NCBI GenBank assembly: GCA_022711595.1
Contig: JAKLET010000004.1
Coordinates: 1 to 64,000, forward strand
Length of the DNA: 64,000 nucleotides
Direction of reading: 5' to 3'
Origin: Deltaproteobacteria bacterium
GTDB lineage: Bacteria > Desulfobacterota > Syntrophorhabdia > Syntrophorhabdales > Syntrophorhabdaceae
A model generated the notes under the pieces. The model was not told where the DNA came from. It saw only the letters and a list, made by a program, of their open reading frames with translations, and searched no databases. Positions 44,393 to 53,619 of the stretch are shown one piece after another. The translations under genes and the position numbers were made by a program. Each line of letters starts with the position of its first letter. Position 1 is the stretch's first letter.

Positions 44393-45220
44393 ATGGAGAA
44401 ACGCAGGCTTGGCAAGACCGGGTTCGATACCACCATTATGGGTTTGGGTGGCGAAGGCATCCTTCGCAGCAGTGGGTTGGATAAACAGGCTTATAAGCTA
44501 ATCAACAAGGCGCTCGATCTCGGGATAAACTATTTCGAGTCTGCAAGGGCTTACGACGGCAGCGAGGAATACTACGGCAAGGCGCTCAGGGAGCGCAGGA
44601 AGGATATCTTCCTCGCTGGAAAGTCCCACGCGCGTACGAAGGAGGGCGCCCTTGACCATCTCCACGAGACCTTGCGCAACATGAAAACCGATCATTTGGA
44701 CCTCTGGCAGATCCACGATGTGAGGACCGACAAGGAGATCGAAGAGATCTTCTCACCGGGAGGGGCAATAGATGCCTTTATTGAGGCAAAGGAAAAAGGA
44801 TTGGCACGTTTCATCGGCATCACCGGGCACCAGGACCCTCTTGTCATCAGACAGTGCCTTCTGCGTTTCGATTTCGATACCGTGCTTATGCCCGTCAACC
44901 CCGCGGAACCCTCCTATAAAAGCTTTCTCGAGGAAGTGATGCCCCTTGCCATTGAAAAAGGTATGGGTGTCATGGGCATGAAGATATACCTCCACGGGTT
45001 TGTGTCGAAGCTGTCCTTTTACACATCGATGGAGTCATTCTTCCGTTACGCTCTTTCCCAATCCATCGCGACGGCCGTGATCGGCTGCGACAACCTTGAA
45101 CAGCTCGAGGAGAACGTTTATTTCGTCCGTTCCTTCAAACCGATGGATTGGGAGGAACAGGACGGCTTTGTCGAAGCCATCGCCCCGTTTGCCAGGGAGT
45201 TGATGTACTATAAAGAATGA
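44393..45220 (+). CDS. Aldo/keto reductase family protein
   Basis: A 275-residue TIM-barrel oxidoreductase. KRRLGKTGFDTTIMGLGGEG is the family opening. Of the catalytic set, Tyr (SARAYDGSEE), Lys (LAGKSH) and His (LWQIHDV) are present, but the usual Asp of 'YFDTA' is Glu here (YFESARAY). Substrate unknown. It follows ilvD after 27 bases and ends at a 7-mer array. Confidence 0.87.
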   Translation: MEKRRLGKTGFDTTIMGLGGEGILRSSGLDKQAYKLINKALDLGINYFESARAYDGSEEYYGKALRERRKDIFLAGKSHARTKEGALDHLHETLRNMKTDHLDLWQIHDVRTDKEIEEIFSPGGAIDAFIEAKEKGLARFIGITGHQDPLVIRQCLLRFDFDTVLMPVNPAEPSYKSFLEEVMPLAIEKGMGVMGMKIYLHGFVSKLSFYTSMESFFRYALSQSIATAVIGCDNLEQLEENVYFVRSFKPMDWEEQDGFVEAIAPFARELMYYKE

Positions 45221-45225
45221 AAACG

Positions 45226-45353
45226 GGTCATGGGTGATAGGTAATAGGTCATTGGGAAAAGCAAGGCAACAACATTCGTCCTCTTTTACCTATCACCTTT
45301 TTTTGCCCCATCACCCATGACCTGTCTTTTCATCACCCATCACCCATCACCTG
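45226..45353. repeat. Inverted arms of 7-mer words between convergent genes
   Basis: GGTCATG GGTGATA GGTAATA GGTCATT begins five bases after the reductase stop. The complementary arm (TACCTATCACC near 45288, then CATCACC CATGACC and CATCACC CATCACC CATCACC to 45352) ends seven bases before the minus-strand MFS stop. Confidence 0.92.
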
Positions 45354-45359
45354 TTTTCT

Positions 45360-46958
45360 TTATTTCTCCCTTCTCACCGGTTCCGCCACGAAGTGCCTGA
45401 TCTCTATTTCTTCCCCGTCTTTTTGATATGACCGGACCAGGTCAACCACGCCGCCGTCAGGAACGGTGAAGCGTTCCTGCTGGCGCATGTATTCCGCCCA
45501 TGATTCGACAATAAAGGATTCTATGAAACGGCCGGGAGTCTCGGCGTCCTTGAAGAGGTTCCAGCGGAAGGCGCCGTCGCGCATTCGGATAGTTTTCAGC
45601 GCGCGCATTGCGGCAAGGAACCCTTCCGCCTTTTCGGGATCGATGAAGTATTCGGCGACGACAAGGATGGGACCTTCATGCATGTCCGGTTCGATCTCTC
45701 CCGTGAACTGCGGCCAGTATTCCGTGGGTGTCATATCTACGCCGATGGAGTCGGAAAGCGGCCTGTGCAAGGTCAGAACGAGACCGACAGCCATGGACAA
45801 GGATGTAATTAAAAGAGTCGCCGTGATGCCGAGCCACGATGCGAAAGATCCCCATATGGTGCTGCTTAATGCGAAGGGGCCGAAGAAAACGAGCATGAAG
45901 ACGGACATGACCCGGCCCCTTACCCATGAAGGGACGATGGAGAGAATGGCGGTGTTGTATGTTGATATGAGGGTGAGCCAGGCAAATCCTCCCGCCAGAA
46001 GAGCCAAAGAGGTCAATATGAATGTGCCGGAAAATGAGAGCACACAGATCGATACGGCAAAAAGCAGGGTTGCAAGGTTTGAGAGGTGGTTGAACTTGAA
46101 TAGCTGGCCGGTCTTTGGAAGAAGGGCAGCGCCCAGAAGGCCTCCTACACCGAAGAAGCACAGGAGGATGCCGAACCCTGAAGGGTCCAGATTGAGCCGG
46201 ACGCGGGCGATAATGGGGAGAAATGTCCAGAGCGAGCTCCCGAAAAATGAAAAGATGACCATGCGCAAAAGGATCGTTCTTACCTGCGGGACATTTCTCA
46301 CGTAGCGGACACCGGTCCTGATGGCCCCTACAAAGCGTTCAGCCGGAAGCGTCTGTTCCCGCTGAGCGTATTTCCAGTGCAACAGCGACAGGATGACGCC
46401 CGAGAATGAGAGGGCATTAAGGAAGAATACGTACGCCGGGCCCAAAAGTGCAAGCACTACTCCGCCGAGCACAGGCCCTGCCACCCTCGCGATGTTGAAC
46501 GCGACCGAACCGAGGGTGACGGCGGACTGGAGGCGTTCGCGGGAAACGATCTCGGGGATGATCGATTGCCAGGTGGGTGCGTTGGCCGAAGCGGCGAGGC
46601 CAAGGATGAAGGTCAGAAGAAGCAGTGATGCCGGTGTAACGGTCCCGGCCAGCGTGATGACGCCGAGTATCGCGGCGGCAAGGAGCATAACAAATTGCGC
46701 CGCTATGAGCAGTTTCCGCCTGTTGACGATATCCGCGAGCGCCCCGGCGGGCAACGCCATGAGAAAGAACGGCAGGGTCATCGATGTCTGTACAAGGGAG
46801 ACAAGAAAGGGTGAAAGTGTCATCGTTGTCATCAGCCAGGCTGTCCCCGTTTCGTGCATCCATGAACCTATGAGGGACACCACGTTCGTGATCCACAGGG
46901 CGCGGAAGAACGGTTCTTTTAAAGCGGTGAAGATACTTTTTTGTTTTTCCTTGACCAT
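45360..46958 (-). CDS. MFS exporter with a C-terminal monooxygenase-like domain (PF05977 type)
   Basis: A 532-residue protein. Twelve hydrophobic segments occupy about residues 15-400, with NVVSLIGSWMHETGTAWLMT at the front, as in the EntS/'transmembrane secretion effector' group. The last 120 residues (GPILVVAEYFIDPEKAEGFL, FRWNLFKDAETPGRFIESFI) are soluble and look like the dimeric antibiotic-biosynthesis-monooxygenase fold common at the end of this subfamily. The exported compound is unknown. Confidence 0.88.
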   Translation of the reverse strand: MVKEKQKSIFTALKEPFFRALWITNVVSLIGSWMHETGTAWLMTTMTLSPFLVSLVQTSMTLPFFLMALPAGALADIVNRRKLLIAAQFVMLLAAAILGVITLAGTVTPASLLLLTFILGLAASANAPTWQSIIPEIVSRERLQSAVTLGSVAFNIARVAGPVLGGVVLALLGPAYVFFLNALSFSGVILSLLHWKYAQREQTLPAERFVGAIRTGVRYVRNVPQVRTILLRMVIFSFFGSSLWTFLPIIARVRLNLDPSGFGILLCFFGVGGLLGAALLPKTGQLFKFNHLSNLATLLFAVSICVLSFSGTFILTSLALLAGGFAWLTLISTYNTAILSIVPSWVRGRVMSVFMLVFFGPFALSSTIWGSFASWLGITATLLITSLSMAVGLVLTLHRPLSDSIGVDMTPTEYWPQFTGEIEPDMHEGPILVVAEYFIDPEKAEGFLAAMRALKTIRMRDGAFRWNLFKDAETPGRFIESFIVESWAEYMRQQERFTVPDGGVVDLVRSYQKDGEEIEIRHFVAEPVRREK

Positions 46959-47040
46959 AACAGTAAAAAACAGGTCCTTGTTGTCCCGTTGTCAATCGGA
47001 CGAATGTTTCGGAGGTTATGAGCGCCGATCCATAATGGGT

Positions 47041-47442
47041 CTAAAAATAGAACCTGAAGATAGGCAGGGCCTTGTTGGAGTAATATTCTTCCTTGCTGAT
47101 CTTTTCGTCACGATTGAAGTCGAATGCATTTCGATGCTGGATGGAGGCATCGTAGAATTCCTTGATGTTGACCATAGAGTCGCTGTTCTTGTCCATAAGT
47201 TTAAATTCTTTTGCGGCTTCGGGGCTCCTCTTTGTGTTGAATTCCTTTTTGTCTATCTTGCCGTCATTGTTTTTATCGTATTCTTTAAACTTTTGATATA
47301 CCGCGTCTTTGAACTCATCATTGCTGATATATCCGTCCTTGTTCTTGTCGGCATTATCGAATGCATTTTCCTGGGAGTATACGTTCCACGTGAGGAAGAG
47401 CGCAGTCATGAACATCGCGATAAGGAAAATGGTTTTTTTCAT
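47041..47442 (-). CDS. Secreted EF-hand calcium-binding protein
   Basis: A 133-residue protein with a signal peptide (KKTIFLIAMFMTALFLTWNVYS). Four EF-hand loops can be seen: DKNKDGYISNDEF, DKNNDGKIDKKEF, DKNSDSMVNIKEF and DFNRDEKISKEEY. The first two are canonical; the last two depart at one or two ligands. Expected to bind calcium outside the cytoplasm; partner unknown. Confidence 0.9.
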   Translation of the reverse strand: MKKTIFLIAMFMTALFLTWNVYSQENAFDNADKNKDGYISNDEFKDAVYQKFKEYDKNNDGKIDKKEFNTKRSPEAAKEFKLMDKNSDSMVNIKEFYDASIQHRNAFDFNRDEKISKEEYYSNKALPIFRFYF

Positions 47443-47843
47443 TTTTTACCCCCTGTGTAATGAAAATAACCTTTCACCGGATAAAAATGCAATAAAAAAC
47501 AGGTGATAGGCCATAGAGAGGACAGTTTGAAAGTTTGAGGGCTAGAGAGTTTATGAAACGGAATAGATGCCGCCCGACCTCTCTTTGGAAAAGGGAGGGG
47601 TATTTTTTTATTACAACAGTGCCGGGATTTGAACCGGTAGCCGGGAAGAGAATGGGCCGCCGGAAGGTCGACGGTATTGTCGCTGGCATTATGGCATGTT
47701 CGACACATTTATCCTTAACGGACGTTTCTAAAAAAATTTTCCGGTATCGAATAAGTATGTCATATCGGATAGATGCGCATAAAAAGGGCCTTATGGCACG
47801 GCGTTTGCTTTTTGTTAGTGTAAAAATAAAAAGGAGACTGATC
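47443..47843. other. Gap with word arrays and a hairpin, no gene
   Basis: GGTGATA GGCCATA (47502-47515) is followed by 8-mers AGTTTGAA AGTTTGAG and AGAGTTTATG (47524-47555). CCTCTCTTT-GGA-AAAGGGAGG (47578-47598) plus TATTTTTTTATT reads as an intrinsic terminator on the plus strand, although no plus-strand gene lies just upstream. A tRNA T-arm-like sequence follows near 47630. No coding region is supported. Confidence 0.65.
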
Positions 47844-48134
47844 ATGAAAAGGATCATTATGGCGGTTTTGATAGGTGTGGCAGGATTTGTTATGTTGACC
47901 CCATCGTTTGGCTACTGTGATCCGGCATGGAGATACGGGCATGACAGAGGACGATATGTGGTCGTGCGCGAACATGCTCCCCGATACAATCCTCCTCCGG
48001 TCCACTATCGTCAAAGGAACGTATATTATGTTGAACGCGGTGACGATTACCGTGGTTTGCAGATAGCCGGTGCCGCGATAGGTGGCGTTATCCTCGGCAC
48101 CGTACTGGGAAGTGCGATCGCTCATGGAAGGTAA
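47844..48134 (+). CDS. Small secreted protein with a glycine-zipper tail
   Basis: A 96-residue protein starting at ATG 47844 behind AAGGAG. The signal peptide (KRIIMAVLIGVAGFVMLTPS) ends near GYCDP. The middle is rich in Arg, Tyr, His and Pro (RYNPPPVHYRQRNVYYVERG) and the tail IAGAAIGGVILGTVLGSAIA has glycine-zipper spacing. Probably envelope-associated; function unknown. Confidence 0.78.
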   Translation: MKRIIMAVLIGVAGFVMLTPSFGYCDPAWRYGHDRGRYVVVREHAPRYNPPPVHYRQRNVYYVERGDDYRGLQIAGAAIGGVILGTVLGSAIAHGR

Positions 48135-48356
48135 AGTGCCGCTGTATGCTGTGCAAAGCCCACGGGTCCAGGTGCGCATGGACATGAGATCCATCCATCC
48201 GGGCCCAGGGGGCTCGAAGCTGTATTAGAAATGTTTTTTTGTCTTTCAACCAGTCCAAGCGTCCGGATCATTTAGGCCATTTCTCTCTTCTTCGATGAAT
48301 ATCGCAAAGGAATATGGTATCATCATCTGAAAAAATCAGAAGAAGAGGGTCATGTC

Positions 48357-49727
48357 GTGGAACCTGGTGTAATTGAAGAGATAAGAAAGATCGTTGGCAA
48401 AGAGAACGTGATCGATTCCATGGAGGAAAGGAAATGCTATTCTTACGACGCGAGGACGGACGGCATCGTTCCGGATCTCGTTGTTTTCCCTTCTTCTGCC
48501 GGTGAGGTTTCAGACATCCTGAAGCTCGCAAACCGCCACCGTTTCCCAGTCATACCAAGGGGACAGGGGACGGGCCTGACGGGAGGGTCGGTACCTGTCG
48601 TGGAAGGAGTGGTCCTGGTTTTCACAAAAATGGACCGTATTCTCGAGATCGATACGGAGAATCTCATAGCTGTCGTGGAGCCAGGTGTGATCACCTTTGT
48701 TCTCCAGCAGGAAGCTGCGAAACACGGACTTTTTTATCCTCCCGACCCCGCCTCATACAAGTATTCAAGTATAGGCGGGAACGTAGCGGAGTGCGCAGGC
48801 GGCCCAAATTCCCTTAAATACGGCGTTACGAGAGATTATGTAATAGGACTCGAAGTGGTTCTGCCGACAGGCGAGATACTGAATACAGGCGTCAGAACAA
48901 TGAAAGGTGTTGTCGGCTATGACCTGACAAGACTTTTCGTCGGAAGCGAGGGAACTCTTGGCGTTGTTACCAGGATAACGATGAAGCTCGTCCCTCTGCC
49001 GGAGGCGAAGGCTACGATCCTCGCCCTCTTCCGGGAGGTTGAAGAAGCCGCAAAGGCCGTGTCGGCGATCATTGCGGCAAAGGTCGTTCCGTCCACAATA
49101 GAGTTCATGGACAGGGCCTCGATAAGATGCAGTGAAAAGGCTTCACCCATGGGCATACCTGAAGAGATAGGAGGGCTGCTCCTTATCGAGGTTGACGGAA
49201 GCGAAGAGGCGCTTGTTCCTCAGGTCGAAAAAATAAAGAAGATACTTGCCGATCAGAAAGTGGTGCGGTGCGATGTGACCCGGGACCCGGCGGAAGCGGA
49301 CAAACTTTGGCAGGCCAGGCGCGCCCTGTCCCAGGCCACGTATAACCTGAATCCTGTCAAGATCGCGGAAGACGTTGTTGTCCCCAGGTCTCACATTCCC
49401 ACATTGATCCGCACTCTTGAAGCCCTTGAGAGAAGACACGGGATCCCCATCCTCAGTTTCGGCCACGCCGGAGACGGAAATTTTCATGTGAGCATTATGA
49501 TCAAGGACACACCCGAAGACCGGGCAAAGGCCGAAGAGGCTGTGAAGGACATCTTTGCCGAAACAGTGCGCCTTGGCGGTACGCTCTCTGGTGAGCACGG
49601 CATAGGAACGTCAAAAGCGGCCTACATCCACATGGAACTCTCACCGGAGGTGATAGCAGCCATGAAGTCGATAAAATCCCTCTTCGATCCAAACAATATC
49701 CTGAACCCGGGTAAGATATTCAGATAA
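48357..49727 (+). CDS. glcD: FAD-binding oxidoreductase, glycolate oxidase GlcD-like
   Basis: A 456-residue flavoprotein expected to oxidise a 2-hydroxy acid such as glycolate or D-lactate. The PCMH FAD-binding part (VIPRGQGTGLTGGSVPV, YPPDPAS, GGNVAECAGGPNSLKYG) and the C-terminal cap (HAGDGNFHVSIM, SGEHGIGTSKAAY) match GlcD. GTG at 48357 has GAGGG nine bases upstream. The Fe-S partner GlcF is not nearby. Confidence 0.9.
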   Translation: MEPGVIEEIRKIVGKENVIDSMEERKCYSYDARTDGIVPDLVVFPSSAGEVSDILKLANRHRFPVIPRGQGTGLTGGSVPVVEGVVLVFTKMDRILEIDTENLIAVVEPGVITFVLQQEAAKHGLFYPPDPASYKYSSIGGNVAECAGGPNSLKYGVTRDYVIGLEVVLPTGEILNTGVRTMKGVVGYDLTRLFVGSEGTLGVVTRITMKLVPLPEAKATILALFREVEEAAKAVSAIIAAKVVPSTIEFMDRASIRCSEKASPMGIPEEIGGLLLIEVDGSEEALVPQVEKIKKILADQKVVRCDVTRDPAEADKLWQARRALSQATYNLNPVKIAEDVVVPRSHIPTLIRTLEALERRHGIPILSFGHAGDGNFHVSIMIKDTPEDRAKAEEAVKDIFAETVRLGGTLSGEHGIGTSKAAYIHMELSPEVIAAMKSIKSLFDPNNILNPGKIFR

Positions 49728-49731
49728 GACG

Positions 49732-49801
49732 GGTAATGGGCAATGGGTCATAGGTTATAGTGAATCAAGTTTTTCCCATCACCCATCACCTATCACCCAT
49801 C
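49732..49801. repeat. Inverted arms of 7-mer words between convergent genes
   Basis: GGTAATG GGCAATG GGTCATA GGTTATA starts four bases after the GlcD-like stop. After GTGAATCAAGTTTTT the right arm CCATCACC CATCACC TATCACC CATC ends four bases before the stop of the minus-strand flavin-domain gene. Confidence 0.92.
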
Positions 49802-49805
49802 TTCT

Positions 49806-50225
49806 CTATATAGACTTTTCCCATCCCTGGCCGAAATCGGCGAGCGGCCTTATGGATGTCACTTCAAAGGTGACGGCGGCATAGACTATCTTCGCGGCCG
49901 CAGCCCCCGCTTTTTCGGCAAGCTGTTTTTTCATCGTTTCAACGGTATCACCCGAAGTTTCGCAGCGGGTCATCTTTAGATATATCCTGACCCCTTTCCA
50001 TTCGGGGAGCGCCTTGCCGGGCTCCATGATAAGGTAACAGGCGTTGGGGTTTTCCTGAAGGTGTGAGAAAGTCCTGTTGTTGCCGAGGGCCATGACCACC
50101 GTCTTTTCATCGACCATACGCAATGAACCGAAATATGCCGAGTTGACCTCCCCTGCCTTGTTTGCCGTGCTGAGCACTCCGAGGCGCGGTTGTTTGTTGA
50201 AGAACTCCATTAAGTTTGCGGACAT
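49806..50225 (-). CDS. Pyridoxamine-5'-phosphate-oxidase-like (split-barrel flavin) protein
   Basis: A 139-residue split-barrel protein starting at ATG 50225 behind AAGGAGG. LMEFFNKQPRLGVLSTANKAGEVNSAYFGS, with continued NPNACYLIMEPGK, is typical of the PNPOx-like family that binds FMN or related cofactors. No evidence for vitamin B6 chemistry itself; most short members have unknown substrates. Confidence 0.85.
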   Translation of the reverse strand: MSANLMEFFNKQPRLGVLSTANKAGEVNSAYFGSLRMVDEKTVVMALGNNRTFSHLQENPNACYLIMEPGKALPEWKGVRIYLKMTRCETSGDTVETMKKQLAEKAGAAAAKIVYAAVTFEVTSIRPLADFGQGWEKSI

Positions 50226-50380
50226 AATGTGCCTCCTTGCATGTTTTGTTTTCGTTATTGTGAGGACAATTATAACAGAAAGACAGATCATAAAGCTACA
50301 GGCACAGCAATTGAATGTTGACAGTTTTTTTCTGGTAATGCTATAAATTGTCAATCAATTCAAAACAAGAGAGGCGTGCC

Positions 50381-51010
50381 TTGAAAAAAGAGTGCGTAGG
50401 AAAATGCCCGAGGATCTCCGGCAGCCCTGGGACCTGTTTGCGGTTTGCATTGACCGTATTGTTTTTTGTGATGGTCTTGCCCATTGGTCTCATTGCCGAA
50501 GAATACAAGATCGTTCCCAAACAGGACCCTGATGTGCCGAACGGGAAGTTCGGGGCGGTCCAGGGTACAGTAGGTTCACAGGGTGAGAAATTCATCGTTG
50601 AGAATCTCAACATGCTGCAGCCTGTTGAAATTATGTTGTTTTCAAAGGATGCCGATACGGACCTTACGCTTCAGCTGTGCAAGTTTGACTGGAAAAAGCC
50701 GGAGCGAAGCGGCTCGACAAAAGGAACCGGTATTCAGGCATTTCAAATTCGCACCGAAGGGGACCTCAAGATATATGTGGCTTCTGCGCAGGGAGAGAAG
50801 CCTTACCAGCTTGCCGTCTGGGTGGGGGACGAAATGCAGCCGGCAATGAAATCGGCGTTCATCCCAAAGGATGACTACAAGAAAATGAAGGGAGGCTCTT
50901 TCGGTTCCGGATCGGCTTTCGGTTCCCCTGTATTATGGATAATCGCCGTGCTGCTTGCCGCGATTCTTGCTGTACTTGTTATTTTTCTTAAGAGAGGTAA
51001 AAGGGCATGA
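50381..51010 (+). CDS. Membrane-anchored extracytoplasmic protein of unknown function
   Basis: About 209 residues, starting at TTG 50381 (AGAGAGG at good spacing). N-terminal signal helix (FALTVLFFVMVLPIGLIA), a beta-rich domain (KFIVENLNMLQPVEIMLF, LTLQLCKFDWKKPERSGSTK), and a C-terminal membrane helix (VLWIIAVLLAAILAVLVIFL) followed by basic KRGKRA. That topology places the domain in the periplasm. The next gene overlaps as ATGA. I do not recognise the family. Confidence 0.75.
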   Translation: MKKECVGKCPRISGSPGTCLRFALTVLFFVMVLPIGLIAEEYKIVPKQDPDVPNGKFGAVQGTVGSQGEKFIVENLNMLQPVEIMLFSKDADTDLTLQLCKFDWKKPERSGSTKGTGIQAFQIRTEGDLKIYVASAQGEKPYQLAVWVGDEMQPAMKSAFIPKDDYKKMKGGSFGSGSAFGSPVLWIIAVLLAAILAVLVIFLKRGKRA

Positions 51011-51684
51011 AAAATATGCATGTCGTTAGAATGGTGTCTGCGGCCGCGTTATTGTTATTTGTGTTTATGACCGCCGGTTCTTTCGCGGGACCGGCCGATA
51101 TGATGGCAAAGGACCTCTGGAAAGCGATGGATACTGCGGGGAAGTCAACAAGCTTAAAAAGCGGTTCTTCATCCTGGATGGACATGTCCAAGAAAGGGGT
51201 CGACCTTTTCGACAAGTACAAACCTTTGTCAGATATGGACAAGCAGGCGGACCCCAACTACAATCCTCCCGGAATGCCTCAAGTCCCGACGAGTTGCGAC
51301 GAAGCGAAAAAGGACGGGTGCAAGTCCTGTTATCAGGATGCATACGGAAGGCTCTATAAGCTCAGGATGAACTTTGAAAGATTAAGGGCCCTCAAGCTTA
51401 CAACGGAAAGCTTTACGAAAAGCGCTATAGCATTCGGTGACAGCGTGTCCGGCGTCCACGGTGTTGCGGGTCTCGGATGGCAGGCGGAAAAAACGAAAAT
51501 TGAGGCGTCATACAAGAATTTCGAGAAGGCATATAAAAGCAAGCACCAGGAGCTTGTCGAGAGACTGAAGGGTGTCATGCAGGACATAGACAAATGCGAA
51601 TCACAGTATTACGGCGAGAAGGACTGGTACAATCGGTTCGGATACATGTATTATTCGTTCATGGAAGACCGTTATAAGTGGTGA
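51007..51684 (+). CDS. Secreted helical protein of unknown function
   Basis: 225 residues with a signal peptide (VSAAALLLFVFMTAGSFAG). The mature part is mostly helical with a central CDEAKKDGCKSCYQDAYGRL block of three Cys and a late DKCESQYYG. It overlaps the preceding membrane-anchored protein gene by four bases, so the pair is coupled and probably functions together in the periplasm. Confidence 0.75.
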   Translation: MKNMHVVRMVSAAALLLFVFMTAGSFAGPADMMAKDLWKAMDTAGKSTSLKSGSSSWMDMSKKGVDLFDKYKPLSDMDKQADPNYNPPGMPQVPTSCDEAKKDGCKSCYQDAYGRLYKLRMNFERLRALKLTTESFTKSAIAFGDSVSGVHGVAGLGWQAEKTKIEASYKNFEKAYKSKHQELVERLKGVMQDIDKCESQYYGEKDWYNRFGYMYYSFMEDRYKW

Positions 51685-51691
51685 GAACATG

Positions 51692-51744
51692 CCCTAAAGC
51701 TGTGGATCCAGGCTGTGGGCGATAAAGACAGTTTTTTTATTTTT
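51692..51744. terminator. Imperfect terminator between convergent genes
   Basis: GCCC-TAA-AGCTG pairs with CAGGCT-GT-GGGC across a six-base loop, followed further on by TTTTTTTATTTTTT. This junction lacks the word arrays seen at most other convergent ends. Confidence 0.5.
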
Positions 51745-51746
51745 TA

Positions 51747-52361
51747 TTATTCTTCTTCGGGATCGGGAAGGACTTCGGCCAGCCTGCGGTACTCGCCCAT
51801 GACCTTTCTTGTGAATGCGGTTGTTTTGGCGCTCTCCCCGGAATCAGCCTTCCTGACCCTGGCAGGTCCCGCATTGTAAGCGTGGAGTGCGGAAACTATG
51901 TTGTCGAACATATCGCGAAGCTTGGAGAGGTAGCTCACGCCGATCTTGATGTTCTTTTCGGGCTCGTGAAGGCACTTCGCTCCCCTTACATCAACCCCTG
52001 ATTCCCGCGCGATGACCCGGGCGGAAGATGGTCTTATCTGCATAAGTCCCCTGGCCCCGTCTCTCGATATCGCTTCGTTCTTGAAATTACTCTCAACTTT
52101 CATAACAGCCAGAACAAGCCGGTAATCCATGTCGTATCTTTTTGACTCCTCATAGACACTGCTGGCGATGGCCTTTATCCTGTCTTCGGAAACGCCCGGT
52201 TTGCGTTCCTTGAGGAAATCGACCGTTTTGCTTATGATGGCTGCTTTGTTGTCGCTGTTATCCTCGACAAACCCGGTGGATGAGAAGGTTGTCGTCGAAA
52301 ACAGGCAGGCAACGAACAATATCGTTATCAGAATGATATATACTTTCTTATTTTGTATCAT
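51747..52361 (-). CDS. Lytic transglycosylase (SLT domain)
   Basis: A 204-residue exported muralytic enzyme. The N-terminal hydrophobic segment (IILITILFVACLFS) is a signal peptide or a weak lipoprotein signal. The SLT domain starts near residue 70; catalytic Glu90 is in AVMKVESNF, followed by GARGLMQIRPSSA and HAYNAGPARV. It cleaves glycan strands of peptidoglycan. Confidence 0.92.
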   Translation of the reverse strand: MIQNKKVYIILITILFVACLFSTTTFSSTGFVEDNSDNKAAIISKTVDFLKERKPGVSEDRIKAIASSVYEESKRYDMDYRLVLAVMKVESNFKNEAISRDGARGLMQIRPSSARVIARESGVDVRGAKCLHEPEKNIKIGVSYLSKLRDMFDNIVSALHAYNAGPARVRKADSGESAKTTAFTRKVMGEYRRLAEVLPDPEEE

Positions 52362-52552
52362 GGTGTATTAATTACCCCATGAAGGAAGTGAATGTCAACC
52401 TTTTTGTCCGGCGGTTAACGATACAGGCCCTTGAAAAAGTTCGCTAACAAATTGATATTGCAGATATATTCAATTCATCTGGTTATGGATAATAAAATGT
52501 CTTTTTCACCCTGTCAACATTGAATGCCGGCCCCGTATCGAAGCTTCTCGGA

Positions 52553-52581
52553 TTGACATGTAAACCCCTATCTGTTAGAGA
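52553..52581 (+). promoter_or_regulatory. Candidate promoter at the MetE/UROD-like gene
   Basis: TTGACA at 52553-52558, 17 bases, then TAGAGA at 52576-52581. The ATG at 52588 is so close that the transcript would be nearly leaderless if this promoter is used. Confidence 0.35.
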
Positions 52582-52587
52582 TTTTAC

Positions 52588-53619
52588 ATGAAAAGAGGAT
52601 TACCGTTCCAGCGTGATCTTGCGACAACAGCAATGGGCATCCTTCCTCACGAAAACGTTGCAGACGCCCTCGAACTTGCCTTTACACTCGATGTGCCCTT
52701 CTGGCCGCAGCTGCCCAGGTTGTCGTTTTTCGAGGACATGTACGTGCAGGCACTGGAGAAGTTCCCCGGTGTCGTTTTCGATGAGAAGCATAACCGCAGC
52801 TATGTTGACACTTCGCGTTTTTATGACGAACTGGATGGTTTCTTCAGCCATGAGAGCGACCTTTCGTGGTTTGCCCTTTCTGACAGGTATTCCCTTGTTT
52901 ACCGGCATTTCCTTGAATATGATCTTTCCCGTTATCCAGCGGTCCACGGACAGGTTATAAGCCCGGTGAGCCTTGCATTGAAAATTGTAGATGAGAATGG
53001 CAGGCCGATAGTTTATAATGATGACATACGTACCGTTGTGTTTTCGTTCATCCAGAAAAAGGTAAATGCGCAGTACAGGGAGCTTGCCGGCAAGAATGAA
53101 CGTTCCTTCGTGTGGATCGATGACCCTGGTCTTGAATTCATCTTTAATGCTATGAGCGGATATGACCATGTCAAGGCGAAAGATGAGATGTTCGGTTTTT
53201 ACGAAGGCGTCGAAGGCCCCAGGGGGCTGCACCTGTGCGGTAACCCCGATTGGGATTTCCTCCTTTCCCTTAATATCGATATTATTTCGCTCAATGCTTA
53301 TGCGTTCGGCGATATTTTCGTTAATTATGACAGGCTCAAGGATTTTATCGGGGAGGGCGGGACGGTAAGCTGGGGAATTGTCCCGACCGGTGCCGAAGAA
53401 TTTTTCGGGGAAAACATCCGGAGCTTGGCCGCAAGATTGGAAGAGATGTGGAAGACGTTGTCGAAAAAGGGGGTTTCGATAAATGAGATCGCGCAAAAGA
53501 GCATGCTGGCCCCGGCCACCTGCAATCTCATGAATGCCGACAAAACACAGACGGTCGAGAGATCGTTCCGTCTCCTTCGAGACCTGTCCCACTATATGAA
53601 GGAAAGGTGCTGTTCATGA
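52588..53619 (+). CDS. UROD/MetE-like TIM-barrel protein
   Basis: A 343-residue protein. LATTAMGILPHENVADALEL and DVPFWPQLPRLSFFEDMYVQ near the start, GLHLCGNPDWDFLLSLNIDI near residue 215 and LAPATCNLMNADK near the end resemble the methionine-synthase/uroporphyrinogen-decarboxylase fold. HLCGN and APATCNL could provide metal-binding His/Cys as in MetE-type zinc sites. Substrate unknown. It is coupled to nadK by an ATGA overlap. Confidence 0.75.
   Translation: MKRGLPFQRDLATTAMGILPHENVADALELAFTLDVPFWPQLPRLSFFEDMYVQALEKFPGVVFDEKHNRSYVDTSRFYDELDGFFSHESDLSWFALSDRYSLVYRHFLEYDLSRYPAVHGQVISPVSLALKIVDENGRPIVYNDDIRTVVFSFIQKKVNAQYRELAGKNERSFVWIDDPGLEFIFNAMSGYDHVKAKDEMFGFYEGVEGPRGLHLCGNPDWDFLLSLNIDIISLNAYAFGDIFVNYDRLKDFIGEGGTVSWGIVPTGAEEFFGENIRSLAARLEEMWKTLSKKGVSINEIAQKSMLAPATCNLMNADKTQTVERSFRLLRDLSHYMKERCCS

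Noticed and set aside
47618-47662. Sequence resembling the T arm and 3' end of a tRNA on the minus strand (CCGG-TTCAAAT-CCCGG).
   Set aside because: No matching 5' acceptor strand, D arm or anticodon arm can be built upstream on that strand. At most a tRNA remnant or attachment-site scar.
47535-47843. Upstream extension of the glycine-zipper protein.
   Set aside because: It crosses a terminator-like hairpin and word arrays; ATG at 47844 has AAGGAG and begins a clean signal peptide.
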